Shown: positions 1 to 6,773 of the stretch, piece by piece
Layout: every line of letters begins with the position of its first letter
How positions within the stretch are numbered: position 1 is the first letter of the stretch
NCBI GenBank assembly: GCA_003483565.1
Contig: DMYZ01000170.1
Location: 1 to 6,885, forward strand
Length of the DNA: 6,885 nt
Source of the DNA: Prevotella sp.
GTDB lineage: Bacteria; Bacteroidota; Bacteroidia; Bacteroidales; Bacteroidaceae
Direction of reading: 5' to 3'
Made by a program: the position numbers and the translations under genes
Notes under the pieces: generated by a model
Database searches by the model: none
Told to the model about the DNA's origin: nothing
Seen by the model: the letters and a program-made list of their open reading frames with translations, nothing else

Positions 1-965
1 ATATAGCTGTTAAGGCGAAGATAGATTCCTCCAATCCTATACAGAAGCGAATATTTGAAAAAGCATTGGCTATTGGGAGAAAGAGAAATGTTGAATACAA
101 AGCTCGAGGCAAGTGGGTTCCTGCTCTCCTCGAGGTACAATATCAGCTGGTTAACAAGACGATATTAAGCCTTGTCCGTAAACAGTTAGGTCTGGAACAT
201 CCACATATTTTCCCTACGGCAGGTGCGTATGTATCACCGGAAGTGAAGGAATTTATCCATTCTATTGGTATCTTCATGATGGTGGGCTACGGTCTTACCG
301 AGAGCCTTGCTACTGTATCTTGTGATCGTGTTGACAAGCCGTATTCTATGAATTCTGTAGGACGTCCTCTTGATGGAATTGACGTGAAAATAGGCGAGAA
401 TGATGAAATCCTTTTGAGAGGCAAGACCATTACACCTGGATACTATCATCGGGATGATATCAATGCAAAGTCTTTTGATGAAGATGGTTTCTTTCACACA
501 GGGGACGCAGGCTATATGAAGGATGGTGAGCTTTTCTTGAAGGAACGTATTAAAGATTTGTTTAAGACCTCTAATGGCAAGTATATTGCTCCCCAGATGG
601 TAGAATCACTTCTCTTGGTTGATAAATATGTTGATCAGGTAGCAGTTATTGCAGATCAGCGTAAGTTCGTTTCTGCACTTATTGTACCGGAGTTCCGTTT
701 GATAGAGGATTGGGCCAGGGAACATGGCATTAAGGTTGAGTCAAGAGAAGAGCTCTGTCAAAGTGTAGAAGTACAGAAAATGATGTTTGACAGAATACAA
801 ACTTTACAACAGCAGCTAGCACCATACGAGCAGATCAAGCATCTTACTCTTTTGGCACATCATTTTTCTGTGGAGCTCGGTGAATTGACGAATACATTAA
901 AGTTGAGAAGGACTGTAATCAATAAAAATTATAAAGAATTAATCGACAAAATGTATGAATTCTAG
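1..965 (+). CDS. Long-chain acyl-CoA synthetase (AMP-forming), 5'-truncated by the window edge
   Basis: ANL-superfamily adenylate-forming enzyme. It activates a fatty acid with ATP to acyl-AMP and then transfers the acyl group to CoA, in the cytoplasm or at the inner membrane face. About 320 residues are visible. The frame is open from base 3 without a stop, so the TTG at 66 is internal and the true start lies upstream; full-length relatives are about 550-650 residues. Motifs seen in order: YGLTES (288-305), FHTGD (492-506) with the ribose-binding Asp, ERIKD followed by a Lys-Thr-Ser-Asn-Gly-Lys stretch (from 543), and a C-terminal TLKLRR whose Lys (900-902) is the expected catalytic lysine of the mobile C-domain. 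The K-T-S-x-G-K-x-I-A-P hinge region resembles the long-chain (FadD15/Faa) branch. prfB begins 12 nt after the stop, so the two are probably co-transcribed. Chain-length preference cannot be read from the sequence. Confidence 0.93.
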   Translation, partial: IAVKAKIDSSNPIQKRIFEKALAIGRKRNVEYKARGKWVPALLEVQYQLVNKTILSLVRKQLGLEHPHIFPTAGAYVSPEVKEFIHSIGIFMMVGYGLTESLATVSCDRVDKPYSMNSVGRPLDGIDVKIGENDEILLRGKTITPGYYHRDDINAKSFDEDGFFHTGDAGYMKDGELFLKERIKDLFKTSNGKYIAPQMVESLLLVDKYVDQVAVIADQRKFVSALIVPEFRLIEDWAREHGIKVESREELCQSVEVQKMMFDRIQTLQQQLAPYEQIKHLTLLAHHFSVELGELTNTLKLRRTVINKNYKELIDKMYEF

Positions 966-977
966 AAAGGTAAGTAG

Positions 978-2108
978 ATGATTACGTCAGATCAATTAAA
1001 AGATGTCTTGGAGCGTAGGGATGCTCTCCATCGTTATTTGAATATAGATCAGAAGAAGGTTGAATTTGAGGAAGAGCAATTGCGTACTCAGGCTCCTGAT
1101 TTCTGGGATGATCCTAAGTATGCTCAAGAGCAGATGAAAAAGGTCAAAGGTATAGAAAAGTGGCTTAACGGTTACCGTGAGGTGAATCGGCTGGCAGATG
1201 AACTTCAACTTGCTTTTGACTTTTATAAAGATGAAATGGTCACAGAGGAAGAAGTTGATGCTGACTATGCTAAGGCTGTCGAGGCTGTTGAGGAACTTGA
1301 GCTGAAGAATATGCTTCGGCAGGAAGAGGATCCTATGGATGCCGTCATGAAAATTAATTCAGGGGCAGGGGGTACAGAAAGTCAAGACTGGGCTTCTATG
1401 CTGATGCGTATGTATATGCGCTGGTCTGAAGCTCATGGCTATAAGGTCAAGATTACCAGTATGCAGGAAGGTGATGAAGCAGGTATCAAAAGTGTCGAAA
1501 TGACCATAGAAGGTTCGGAGTATGCTTATGGTTTTTTGAAATGTGAAAATGGTGTACATCGTCTTGTCCGCGTCTCTCCTTATAATGCTCAGGGAAAGCG
1601 AATGACGAGTTTCGCTTCTGTATTTGTTACTCCTTTGGTTGATGATACGATAGAAGTGTATGTTGATCCGGCAAGAGTTTCCTGGGATACTTTCCGTTCA
1701 AGCGGTGCTGGTGGACAGAATGTTAATAAAGTAGAGTCTGGTGTCCGTTTACGGTATCAGTATGAAGATCCTGATACAGGTGAGAAGGAAGAAATTTTGA
1801 TCGAGAATACCGAGACTCGAGACCAGCCGAAGAACCGTGCAAAGGCGATGCTGCTCTTAAAATCACAGTTGTATGACCGCGCATTGAAGAAGAAGCAGGC
1901 AGAGCAGGCAAAGGTTGAAGCAGGCAAGAAAAAAATAGAATGGGGTAGTCAGATTCGAAGTTATGTTTTTGATGACCGGCGAGTAAAAGATCATCGTACC
2001 AATTATCAAACCTCTGATGTTGATGGAGTTATGGATGGTAAAATTGATGACTTTATTAAGGCTTACCTTATGGAATTTGCTGCATCAGATGCAGCTCAAG
2101 CAGAATAA
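978..2108 (+). CDS. prfB: Peptide chain release factor 2 (RF2), uninterrupted frame
   Basis: Class I release factor that reads UGA and UAA stop codons in the ribosomal A site and triggers peptidyl-tRNA hydrolysis. It has 376 residues against 365 in E. coli. The N-terminal domain is alpha-helical (about 1-110). The core carries the hydrolysis motif SGAGGQ with G245-G246-Q247, the stop-codon recognition loop at 200-202, and the conserved IEWGSQIRSYVF stretch near 320-331. The recognition tripeptide is Ser-Pro-Tyr rather than the textbook Ser-Pro-Phe. Ser241 sits where E. coli K-12 has Thr246. The programmed +1 frameshift of many prfB genes is absent: at 1035-1043 TAT-TTG-AAT is read straight through where E. 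coli has TAT-CTT-TGA-C. The start at 978 is supported by AAGG at 967-970, seven bases upstream, and by N-terminal alignment with other RF2 proteins. It follows the acyl-CoA synthetase by 12 nt. Confidence 0.97.
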   Translation: MITSDQLKDVLERRDALHRYLNIDQKKVEFEEEQLRTQAPDFWDDPKYAQEQMKKVKGIEKWLNGYREVNRLADELQLAFDFYKDEMVTEEEVDADYAKAVEAVEELELKNMLRQEEDPMDAVMKINSGAGGTESQDWASMLMRMYMRWSEAHGYKVKITSMQEGDEAGIKSVEMTIEGSEYAYGFLKCENGVHRLVRVSPYNAQGKRMTSFASVFVTPLVDDTIEVYVDPARVSWDTFRSSGAGGQNVNKVESGVRLRYQYEDPDTGEKEEILIENTETRDQPKNRAKAMLLLKSQLYDRALKKKQAEQAKVEAGKKKIEWGSQIRSYVFDDRRVKDHRTNYQTSDVDGVMDGKIDDFIKAYLMEFAASDAAQAE

Positions 2109-2127
2109 CCTTTATAAAAGATAGACT

Positions 2128-2277
2128 ATGAGTAGTAATAAAGCACTTAGAAAGGCCAAGCATGATGCTTATGAGGCCAAACAGGAAAAAAGAGGTAAAA
2201 GAGTTATAGACTGGATTTTCATCGGTCTCATTATCTTGGCTGTTATTTTTATGTTATATTCTATAACAAAGGAATAG
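2128..2277 (+). CDS. 49-residue single-pass membrane microprotein, unknown function
   Basis: Short open frame that fills the gap between prfB (19 nt before) and the CYTH gene (4 nt after). The protein begins MSSNKALRKAKHDAYEAKQ and has a strongly basic, helix-prone N-terminal half (about residues 5-25, many Lys/Arg plus Glu). A hydrophobic span follows at about 28-44 (starting IDWIFIGLIILAVIF), then a short polar tail ending in Lys-Glu. The positive charge before the span suggests N-terminus in the cytoplasm and a C-terminal transmembrane anchor. Exact fit into an otherwise tight operon, a charged-then-hydrophobic composition and a clean stop just before the next ATG all argue that it is real. 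No family is recognised and no function is assigned. It could be a small partner of a membrane complex or a structural membrane peptide; nothing in the sequence decides this. Confidence 0.75.
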   Translation: MSSNKALRKAKHDAYEAKQEKRGKRVIDWIFIGLIILAVIFMLYSITKE

Positions 2278-2281
2278 AAGC

Positions 2282-2779
2282 ATGAGTGGACTAGAAATTG
2301 AAAGAAAATTCTTGGTAAAGAAAGGCGGCATGTATAAGCGTACCGCCTTTTCCTATAGTCATATCCAGCAGGGGTATATACCTGCTGATGGAGCCACTGT
2401 TCGTATACGCATTCGTGATGACAAGGCTTATCTTACAATAAAGGGTCCTTCGCTTGATGGCATCTCTCGCTATGAGTTTGAAAAAGAGGTCTCTCTTGAT
2501 GAGGCGCGACATCTCATGAACCTTTGTAAGGGTGGAATTATTGATAAGTGCCGTTATCTGGTAAACAGTGGAAAGCACACTTTTGAGATAGATGAGTTTT
2601 ATGGTGACAATGAAGGGCTTGTTATGGCAGAGGTAGAGCTTTCTGCATCCGATGAATCCTATGAAAAACCTGCTTTTATAGGGAAAGAAGTAACTGGTGA
2701 CAGAAGGTTTTATAATTCTCATCTTTTGGTTTGTCCTTTCTCTATATGGAAAAATACTATTCCTGAAGAATATCGATGA
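2282..2779 (+). CDS. CYTH domain protein, probable inorganic triphosphatase
   Basis: Member of the CYTH (triphosphate tunnel metalloenzyme) superfamily, 165 residues, about the size of the stand-alone bacterial type represented by Nitrosomonas NE1496. The diagnostic ExExK signature is at the N-terminus as E5-I-E7-R-K9. The alternating charged strands that line the tunnel follow: R41/R43, K54, E65/E67, K89/R91, E102/D104 and E117/E119, with the common QQGYI segment at 29-33. Characterised bacterial relatives hydrolyse inorganic tripolyphosphate with a divalent metal, and others in the family are adenylate cyclases or thiamine triphosphatases; triphosphatase is the best guess here from size and completeness of the signature. 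The protein should be cytosolic, as no signal peptide or membrane span is seen. The ATG is 4 nt after the microprotein stop, so translation is probably coupled. It appears to be the last gene of the operon. Confidence 0.92.
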   Translation: MSGLEIERKFLVKKGGMYKRTAFSYSHIQQGYIPADGATVRIRIRDDKAYLTIKGPSLDGISRYEFEKEVSLDEARHLMNLCKGGIIDKCRYLVNSGKHTFEIDEFYGDNEGLVMAEVELSASDESYEKPAFIGKEVTGDRRFYNSHLLVCPFSIWKNTIPEEYR

Positions 2780-2794
2780 ATTGTAATATAAGTA

Positions 2795-2840
2795 GGCTCT
2801 ATTCTTAGAAAGAAGAACAAAAGAGTCATATTTTATTTCT
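2795..2840 (+). terminator. Possible intrinsic terminator after the CYTH gene
   Basis: An imperfect hairpin lies 15 nt after the CYTH stop. The outer stem is GGCTCT (2795-2800) with AGAGTC (2822-2827), including one G-U pair. The inner stem is TTCTT (2802-2806) with AAGAA (2813-2817), closing a 6-base loop. A small internal loop (A against CAAA) separates the stems. A T-rich but interrupted stretch follows from 2828. Position before a promoter and a new gene group fits a terminator, but the stem is AT-rich and the T-tract is poor, so efficiency is doubtful. Confidence 0.42.
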
Positions 2841-2842
2841 AT

Positions 2843-2877
2843 TTTGTCTTCTTTGACGCATATTTTTTATAATTTTG
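2843..2877 (+). promoter_or_regulatory. Bacteroidetes-type promoter for the transporter pair
   Basis: TAATTTTG at 2870-2877 is an exact match to the Bacteroidetes primary-sigma -7 consensus TAnnTTTG. Candidate -33 elements are TTTG at 2843-2846 (23 bases before the -7 box, slightly long) and TTTG at 2852-2855 (14 bases, too short), so the upstream half is weak. Transcription would start near 2884, giving a leader of about 28 nt that is A-rich and lacks a Shine-Dalgarno sequence, as is common in this phylum. It is the only such element noticed ahead of a gene in the window. Confidence 0.55.
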
Positions 2878-2911
2878 CACTGTTTAAGTAAATATAAGAT
2901 ATAAAAATAAT

Positions 2912-4273
2912 ATGTCAAAAGAAGAGAGAGGAAATTTTGGAAGTAAGATGGGAGCCATTCTTGCAACGGCCGGTTCTGCTGTCGGCTTGGGTAATGTATG
3001 GCGTTTCCCTTATATGGCTGGTGATAATGGCGGGGCTGCTTTCATTCTCATTTATTTAGGATGTGTATTATTGCTGGGTATTCCTTGTATGCTTAATGAG
3101 TTTATTATTGGCCGTCATGGTGCATCTAATACTTATCGTGCTTATAGTGTTCTGTCTGAAAACAAACCTTGGAAGTTTGTAGGACTTCTTGGTGTTATCA
3201 CAGGTTTTCTTATTACGGGGTATTATGCTGTAGTATCAGGATGGTGCTTTCAATATATTTTTGCTACTTTGGCAGGGCACCTAAAAGGTGATCCTCAATA
3301 TTTTCAGGAATATTTTGCTTCTTTTTCTCAGAATCCGATAAAACCGGTATTTTGGACGATTGTAATTCTTGTCATTACTCATCTTGTCATTATTCATGGT
3401 GTACGGGCAGGTATAGAGCGCGTTTCAAAGATGCTGATGCCAACATTGTTTATTCTTCTGATAATAATGGTCGTAGCTGCTTGCATGTTGCCGAATGCAG
3501 GAAAAGGTGTTGCCTTTTTGTTTTTACCTAACTGGCATAAAGTTACCGCAGACGTTTTCCTTGGGGCTTTAGGACAGTCTTTCTATTCTTTGAGTATTGC
3601 TATGGGATGCATTTGTACTTTTGCTTCTTATTTTACACGTCAAACTAACTTGACAGTATCTGCAGTTCAGATATGTTCTATAGATACATTGGTCGCAATA
3701 TTAGCGGGTTTGATTATTTTTCCCGCTGCATTTTCTGTTGGAGTAAAACCCGACAGTGGCCCATCTTTAGTCTTTATTACTCTTCCGAATGTATTTCAGC
3801 AAGCTTTTAGTGGTTGGCCTATTGTGGGTGTTATTGTTTCTGTGATGTTTTATGCTTTGCTTTCTCTGGCTGCATTGACATCGCTGATATCTCTTCATGA
3901 GGTGAGCACAGCTTTTTTTTATGAGGAACTGCATATTAGCAGGAAAAAGGGTGCGATGCTGGTCACAATATCTACAATCATTATTGGCTCTATCTGTTCT
4001 TTGTCTTTAGGTGATTGGAGAGGATTGTGTATTGGGGGGAAGTCACTCTTCGAGATGTTCGATTTTATCACGGGACAAATATTCCTGCCTATAGGCGGCT
4101 TTCTGACTTGTATATTTCTAGGTTGGTTCGTTCCTAAACATATTGTGAAAGATGAGTTTTCCAACTGGGGGACGTTGAAATCAACATTTTTTGGTGTTTA
4201 TTTTTTTATGGTCAGATTTATTTGCCCGTTGTGTATCCTGGCGATTTTCCTTCATCAGTTTCATGTAATTTAA
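2912..4273 (+). CDS. Sodium-dependent (NSS/SNF family) transporter, first of a tandem pair
   Basis: LeuT-fold secondary transporter of the neurotransmitter:sodium symporter family, expected to import an amino acid or related solute with Na+ across the inner membrane. Its 453 residues form about 11 membrane spans (roughly 12-36, 42-68, 88-120, 144-162, 169-193, 214-241, 252-275, 302-330, 345-367, 380-408, 425-448). It lacks the twelfth span of LeuT and is MhsT-sized. By motif alignment with LeuT, Na2 ligands are G21, V24, A320, T323 and S324; Na1 ligands are A23, N28, S226 and D258 (Asp where LeuT has Asn286). The pocket Tyr is Y105 and the extracellular gate pair is R31 and D384. The unwound TM6 segment reads S-L-S-I-A-M-G (226-232). 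It follows the promoter near 2870 and is 35 nt upstream of its paralogue. Substrate is not predictable from this; family assignment is secure. Confidence 0.95.
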   Translation: MSKEERGNFGSKMGAILATAGSAVGLGNVWRFPYMAGDNGGAAFILIYLGCVLLLGIPCMLNEFIIGRHGASNTYRAYSVLSENKPWKFVGLLGVITGFLITGYYAVVSGWCFQYIFATLAGHLKGDPQYFQEYFASFSQNPIKPVFWTIVILVITHLVIIHGVRAGIERVSKMLMPTLFILLIIMVVAACMLPNAGKGVAFLFLPNWHKVTADVFLGALGQSFYSLSIAMGCICTFASYFTRQTNLTVSAVQICSIDTLVAILAGLIIFPAAFSVGVKPDSGPSLVFITLPNVFQQAFSGWPIVGVIVSVMFYALLSLAALTSLISLHEVSTAFFYEELHISRKKGAMLVTISTIIIGSICSLSLGDWRGLCIGGKSLFEMFDFITGQIFLPIGGFLTCIFLGWFVPKHIVKDEFSNWGTLKSTFFGVYFFMVRFICPLCILAIFLHQFHVI

Positions 4274-4308
4274 ATATAGAAGAGAGTAAAGATAAGTAGA
4301 ATAAGATT

Positions 4309-5676
4309 ATGGAAGCAAGAGGCAATTTTGGTACAAAAATAGGTGTAATTCTCGCAACGGCAGGATCTGCGGTAGGTTTGGGAAATATCTGGCGTTTTCC
4401 TTATCTTACCGGTCAGGATGGTGGTGCCGCATTTGTTATTGTCTATATTGGCTGTGTTTTGGTGTTAGGAATTCCTGGGATGGTAGCTGAATTTATTATT
4501 GGCCGCCATTCTGCTGCTAATGCCGCACGTGCTTATTGTAGCCTTTCCCGAAAAGGCCCTTGGGGGGTTATTGGTTATATGGGTGTGTTCACGTCCATAA
4601 TTATTCTTGGTTTTTATGCGGTGATAGCTGGCTGGTGTCTACAATATCTTTTTGCCTCTATATGTGGACATCTTAACGGAGATGTCACTTATGCGCAGAC
4701 TTATTTCAAAGATTTTTCTTCTGATCCTATCAAGCCTTTGCTATGGACTATCATTTTTATTTTGCTTACTCATTTCGTTGTGGTTAAGGGAGTACGCAAT
4801 GGCATTGAAAAGGCGTCTAATATTATGATGCCTACCTTGTTTATCCTCCTAATTGTTATTGTCATTGCCTCCTGTACATTGCCAAATGCGTACAAAGGTA
4901 TTGAATTTTTGTATAAGCCGGATTTTTCAAAGTTAAACTCAACTGTTATTTTTGATGCTTTGGGACAGTCCTTTTTTTCGTTAAGTTTGGGTTCAGCGTG
5001 CCTCTGTACTTATGCTTCTTATTTCAGCAGACAGACTAATTTGCTGAAATCGGCAGGACAGATAGCTTTGATAGATACTCTTGTTGCAATATTGGCAGGA
5101 TTGATGATATTCCCCGCAGCCTTTTCTGTTGGTGTCAAGCCAGACAGTGGCCCGTCTTTGATTTTCATTACTTTACCGAATGTGTTTTCACAAGTTTTTT
5201 CGGGGATGCCTATATTGGGTTATATTATTTCACTTCTTTTTTATGCTTTGTTGGCTTTGGCTGCGTTGACTTCTACTATTTCCATGCATGAAATTGGAAC
5301 TGCTTTTTTTTATGAAGAGATGCATATTACTCGAAAAAAAGGGGCTTGGATTGAAACTGTTGTCTGTGTTCTTATTGGTATTCTCTGTTCATTATCATCT
5401 GGGGGAAGTGACTTCTTGTCCCATTTTGCAGGTAACAAGTCTTTTCTCGATTGTTGTGATTTTATTACTTCCAATGTGCTGTTGCCATTAGGCTCTTTCC
5501 TGACTTGTATATTCTTAGGTTGGTTTGTCCCTAAAAAAATATCCCGCGATGAATTTACTAATTGGGGTACTGTTAAGGGGACAATGTATAGTGTGTGGCT
5601 TTTTGCTGTGCGTTTTATTAGTCCTCTTTGTATTTTCTTTATATTTTTGCGGCAGATCGGCATAATAAAGATTTGA
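4309..5676 (+). CDS. Sodium-dependent (NSS/SNF family) transporter, second of a tandem pair
   Basis: Close paralogue of the preceding transporter, 455 residues, the same 11-span plan, roughly 60% identical by eye over the whole length. Na2 ligands (G19, V22, A318, T321, S322), Na1 ligands (A21, N26, S224, D256), pocket Tyr Y103 and gate pair R29/D384 are all kept, so it should be an active Na+ symporter. The unwound TM6 segment is S-L-S-L-G-S-A (224-230), against S-L-S-I-A-M-G in the first copy, which changes residues expected to touch the substrate side chain. The loop before TM10 is longer and Gly/Ser-rich (about 363-376). The start is fixed by the conserved R-G-N-F-G N-terminus shared with the first copy. 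With 35 nt between them and no promoter seen in the gap, the two genes probably share a transcript. The copies are too diverged at the DNA level to be a recent duplication. Confidence 0.95.
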   Translation: MEARGNFGTKIGVILATAGSAVGLGNIWRFPYLTGQDGGAAFVIVYIGCVLVLGIPGMVAEFIIGRHSAANAARAYCSLSRKGPWGVIGYMGVFTSIIILGFYAVIAGWCLQYLFASICGHLNGDVTYAQTYFKDFSSDPIKPLLWTIIFILLTHFVVVKGVRNGIEKASNIMMPTLFILLIVIVIASCTLPNAYKGIEFLYKPDFSKLNSTVIFDALGQSFFSLSLGSACLCTYASYFSRQTNLLKSAGQIALIDTLVAILAGLMIFPAAFSVGVKPDSGPSLIFITLPNVFSQVFSGMPILGYIISLLFYALLALAALTSTISMHEIGTAFFYEEMHITRKKGAWIETVVCVLIGILCSLSSGGSDFLSHFAGNKSFLDCCDFITSNVLLPLGSFLTCIFLGWFVPKKISRDEFTNWGTVKGTMYSVWLFAVRFISPLCIFFIFLRQIGIIKI

Positions 5677-5729
5677 TGGAGTGCGTTTCTTTATTGAGCG
5701 AATAACTCAGATAAGTAACCACAATAAAG

Positions 5730-6659
5730 ATGCATAATATTTGGAAACAAATTTTTTATTTACAGAAAAATGACAGGAAAGCTTTACTTGTATTGCTGGC
5801 TGTAATTATCATCGCCTTTTTACTCGTTTTTTACACAGGTTCACGCTATAAACGTGCTGATATGTCAAAAGAAGATTCTCTCCGATTTTATGGACATAAT
5901 GGTAGCGTCCGTCCTTTATACTCGAAAAATGGGGAAAAATATTATCAAGTGAACGGGCGGCAAGCTTCCCTTTTCCCATTTGATCCAAATACAGCTGATA
6001 GCACTCAGTTGTTAGCTTTAGGGCTCCAACCGTGGCAGGTAAGAAGTATATATCGTTATAGAGCAAAAGGTGGAATATATCGTCAACCTGAAGATTTTGC
6101 GCGTTTATATGGGCTTACTCTAAAACAATATAAACAGCTGGCTCCATATATCCATATAGGGCAGGGTTATCAGCCTGCCTCTGATTTCTATACTAAAAAT
6201 CCCAAAACTTCAGAGATGTCAGGGAAAAATGCTGAGAGAGATACTATTCTATATCCTTTAAAGTTACGCTTAGGACAATATGTACAATTGAATACTGCTG
6301 ATACTTCTGCATTGAAGAAAGTCCCGGGAATAGGAAGTGGTTATGCAAAAATGATTGTCAGCTATCGTAATCGCTTAGGAGGATATGTACATATTCAACA
6401 GCTATTGGAAATAGATGGTTTCCCCGAGGAGGCTTTGCATTACTTTAAAGTTAATCCTTTAAATGTAAATAAATTAAATTTAAATAAATTGACTTTAAAT
6501 CAGATGCGACGCCACCCGTACATTAACTTTTATCAGGCCAGGGAAATATGTGATTATCGCAGATTGAAAGGTCCCTTGCACAGTCTTGCTGATCTACATC
6601 TTTTCAAAGATTTCTCTCCGGAAGAGATTCAGCGTCTTGCTCCTTACGTTAGGTTTTGA
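5730..6659 (+). CDS. Membrane-anchored helix-hairpin-helix protein, ComEA-like
   Basis: 309 residues. A basic N-terminus (residues 1-17) is followed by one transmembrane helix (about 18-36), then a polar linker and three helix-hairpin-helix units: HhH1 at about 84-143 (beginning FDPNTAD), HhH2 at about 186-242 (LNTADTSALKKVPGIGSGYA, the canonical hairpin with P199-G-I-G) and HhH3 at about 246-307. Such units bind DNA backbone non-specifically, and anchored multi-HhH proteins are annotated ComEA-like from the competence DNA receptor of Gram-positive bacteria. Orientation should place the HhH part outside the cytoplasm (inferred from the N-terminal positive charge). HhH1 and HhH3 lack a clear G-x-G hairpin, so only HhH2 looks fully able to bind DNA. 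HhH3 starts with a tandem N-K-L-x-L repeat. The gene lies 53 nt after the second transporter with no clear promoter. A role in DNA uptake is plausible but unproven; no other competence gene is in the window. Confidence 0.88.
   Translation: MHNIWKQIFYLQKNDRKALLVLLAVIIIAFLLVFYTGSRYKRADMSKEDSLRFYGHNGSVRPLYSKNGEKYYQVNGRQASLFPFDPNTADSTQLLALGLQPWQVRSIYRYRAKGGIYRQPEDFARLYGLTLKQYKQLAPYIHIGQGYQPASDFYTKNPKTSEMSGKNAERDTILYPLKLRLGQYVQLNTADTSALKKVPGIGSGYAKMIVSYRNRLGGYVHIQQLLEIDGFPEEALHYFKVNPLNVNKLNLNKLTLNQMRRHPYINFYQAREICDYRRLKGPLHSLADLHLFKDFSPEEIQRLAPYVRF
6468..6497 (+). repeat. Two tandem 15-bp units inside the HhH gene
   Basis: The units at 6468-6482 and 6483-6497 match at 13 of 15 bases and encode N-K-L-N-L followed by N-K-L-T-L (residues 247-256). 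The block is almost pure A/T, lies between HhH2 and HhH3, and keeps the frame. It looks like a small in-frame duplication, or chance similarity in an AT-rich linker. Confidence 0.6.
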
Positions 6660-6742
6660 ATTTATTACGCATAAGTGTCAGAACTGTGGAGAAGCCATGA
6701 TAGCTTAAAGGCATTACTTGTTAAAGGATCAGAGTGAGCAGC

Positions 6743-6762
6743 ATATAGCTTTACGGCTATAT
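6743..6762. repeat. Inverted repeat, 7-bp perfect stem, 6-base loop
   Basis: ATATAGC (6743-6749) and GCTATAT (6756-6762) are exact inverted copies around the loop TTTACG. There is no T-tract on either side, so it does not look like an intrinsic terminator. Confidence 0.6.
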
Positions 6763-6773
6763 TATAGATAGCA

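Noticed and set aside
66..965. TTG at 66 as the start of the acyl-CoA synthetase
   Set aside because: The same frame is open from base 3 and reads as plausible protein, and the family is far longer than 299 residues, so the TTG is an internal Leu codon.
2291..2722. 143-codon minus-strand frame opposite the CYTH gene
   Set aside because: It lies fully antisense to a gene with a complete family signature and its translation resembles no known protein; it is a shadow of the CYTH coding strand.
5310..5663. 117-codon minus-strand frame opposite the second transporter, mirrored by an 81-codon frame opposite the first (3919-4164)
   Set aside because: The two antisense peptides look alike only because the transporters are paralogues; both lie opposite conserved membrane-span codons, so no independent gene is supported.
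5691..5705. TTATT-GAGCG-AATAA hairpin after the second transporter as a terminator
   Set aside because: The stem is only five A/T pairs with no T-tract; the gap to the ComEA-like gene is 53 nt, so read-through is as likely.
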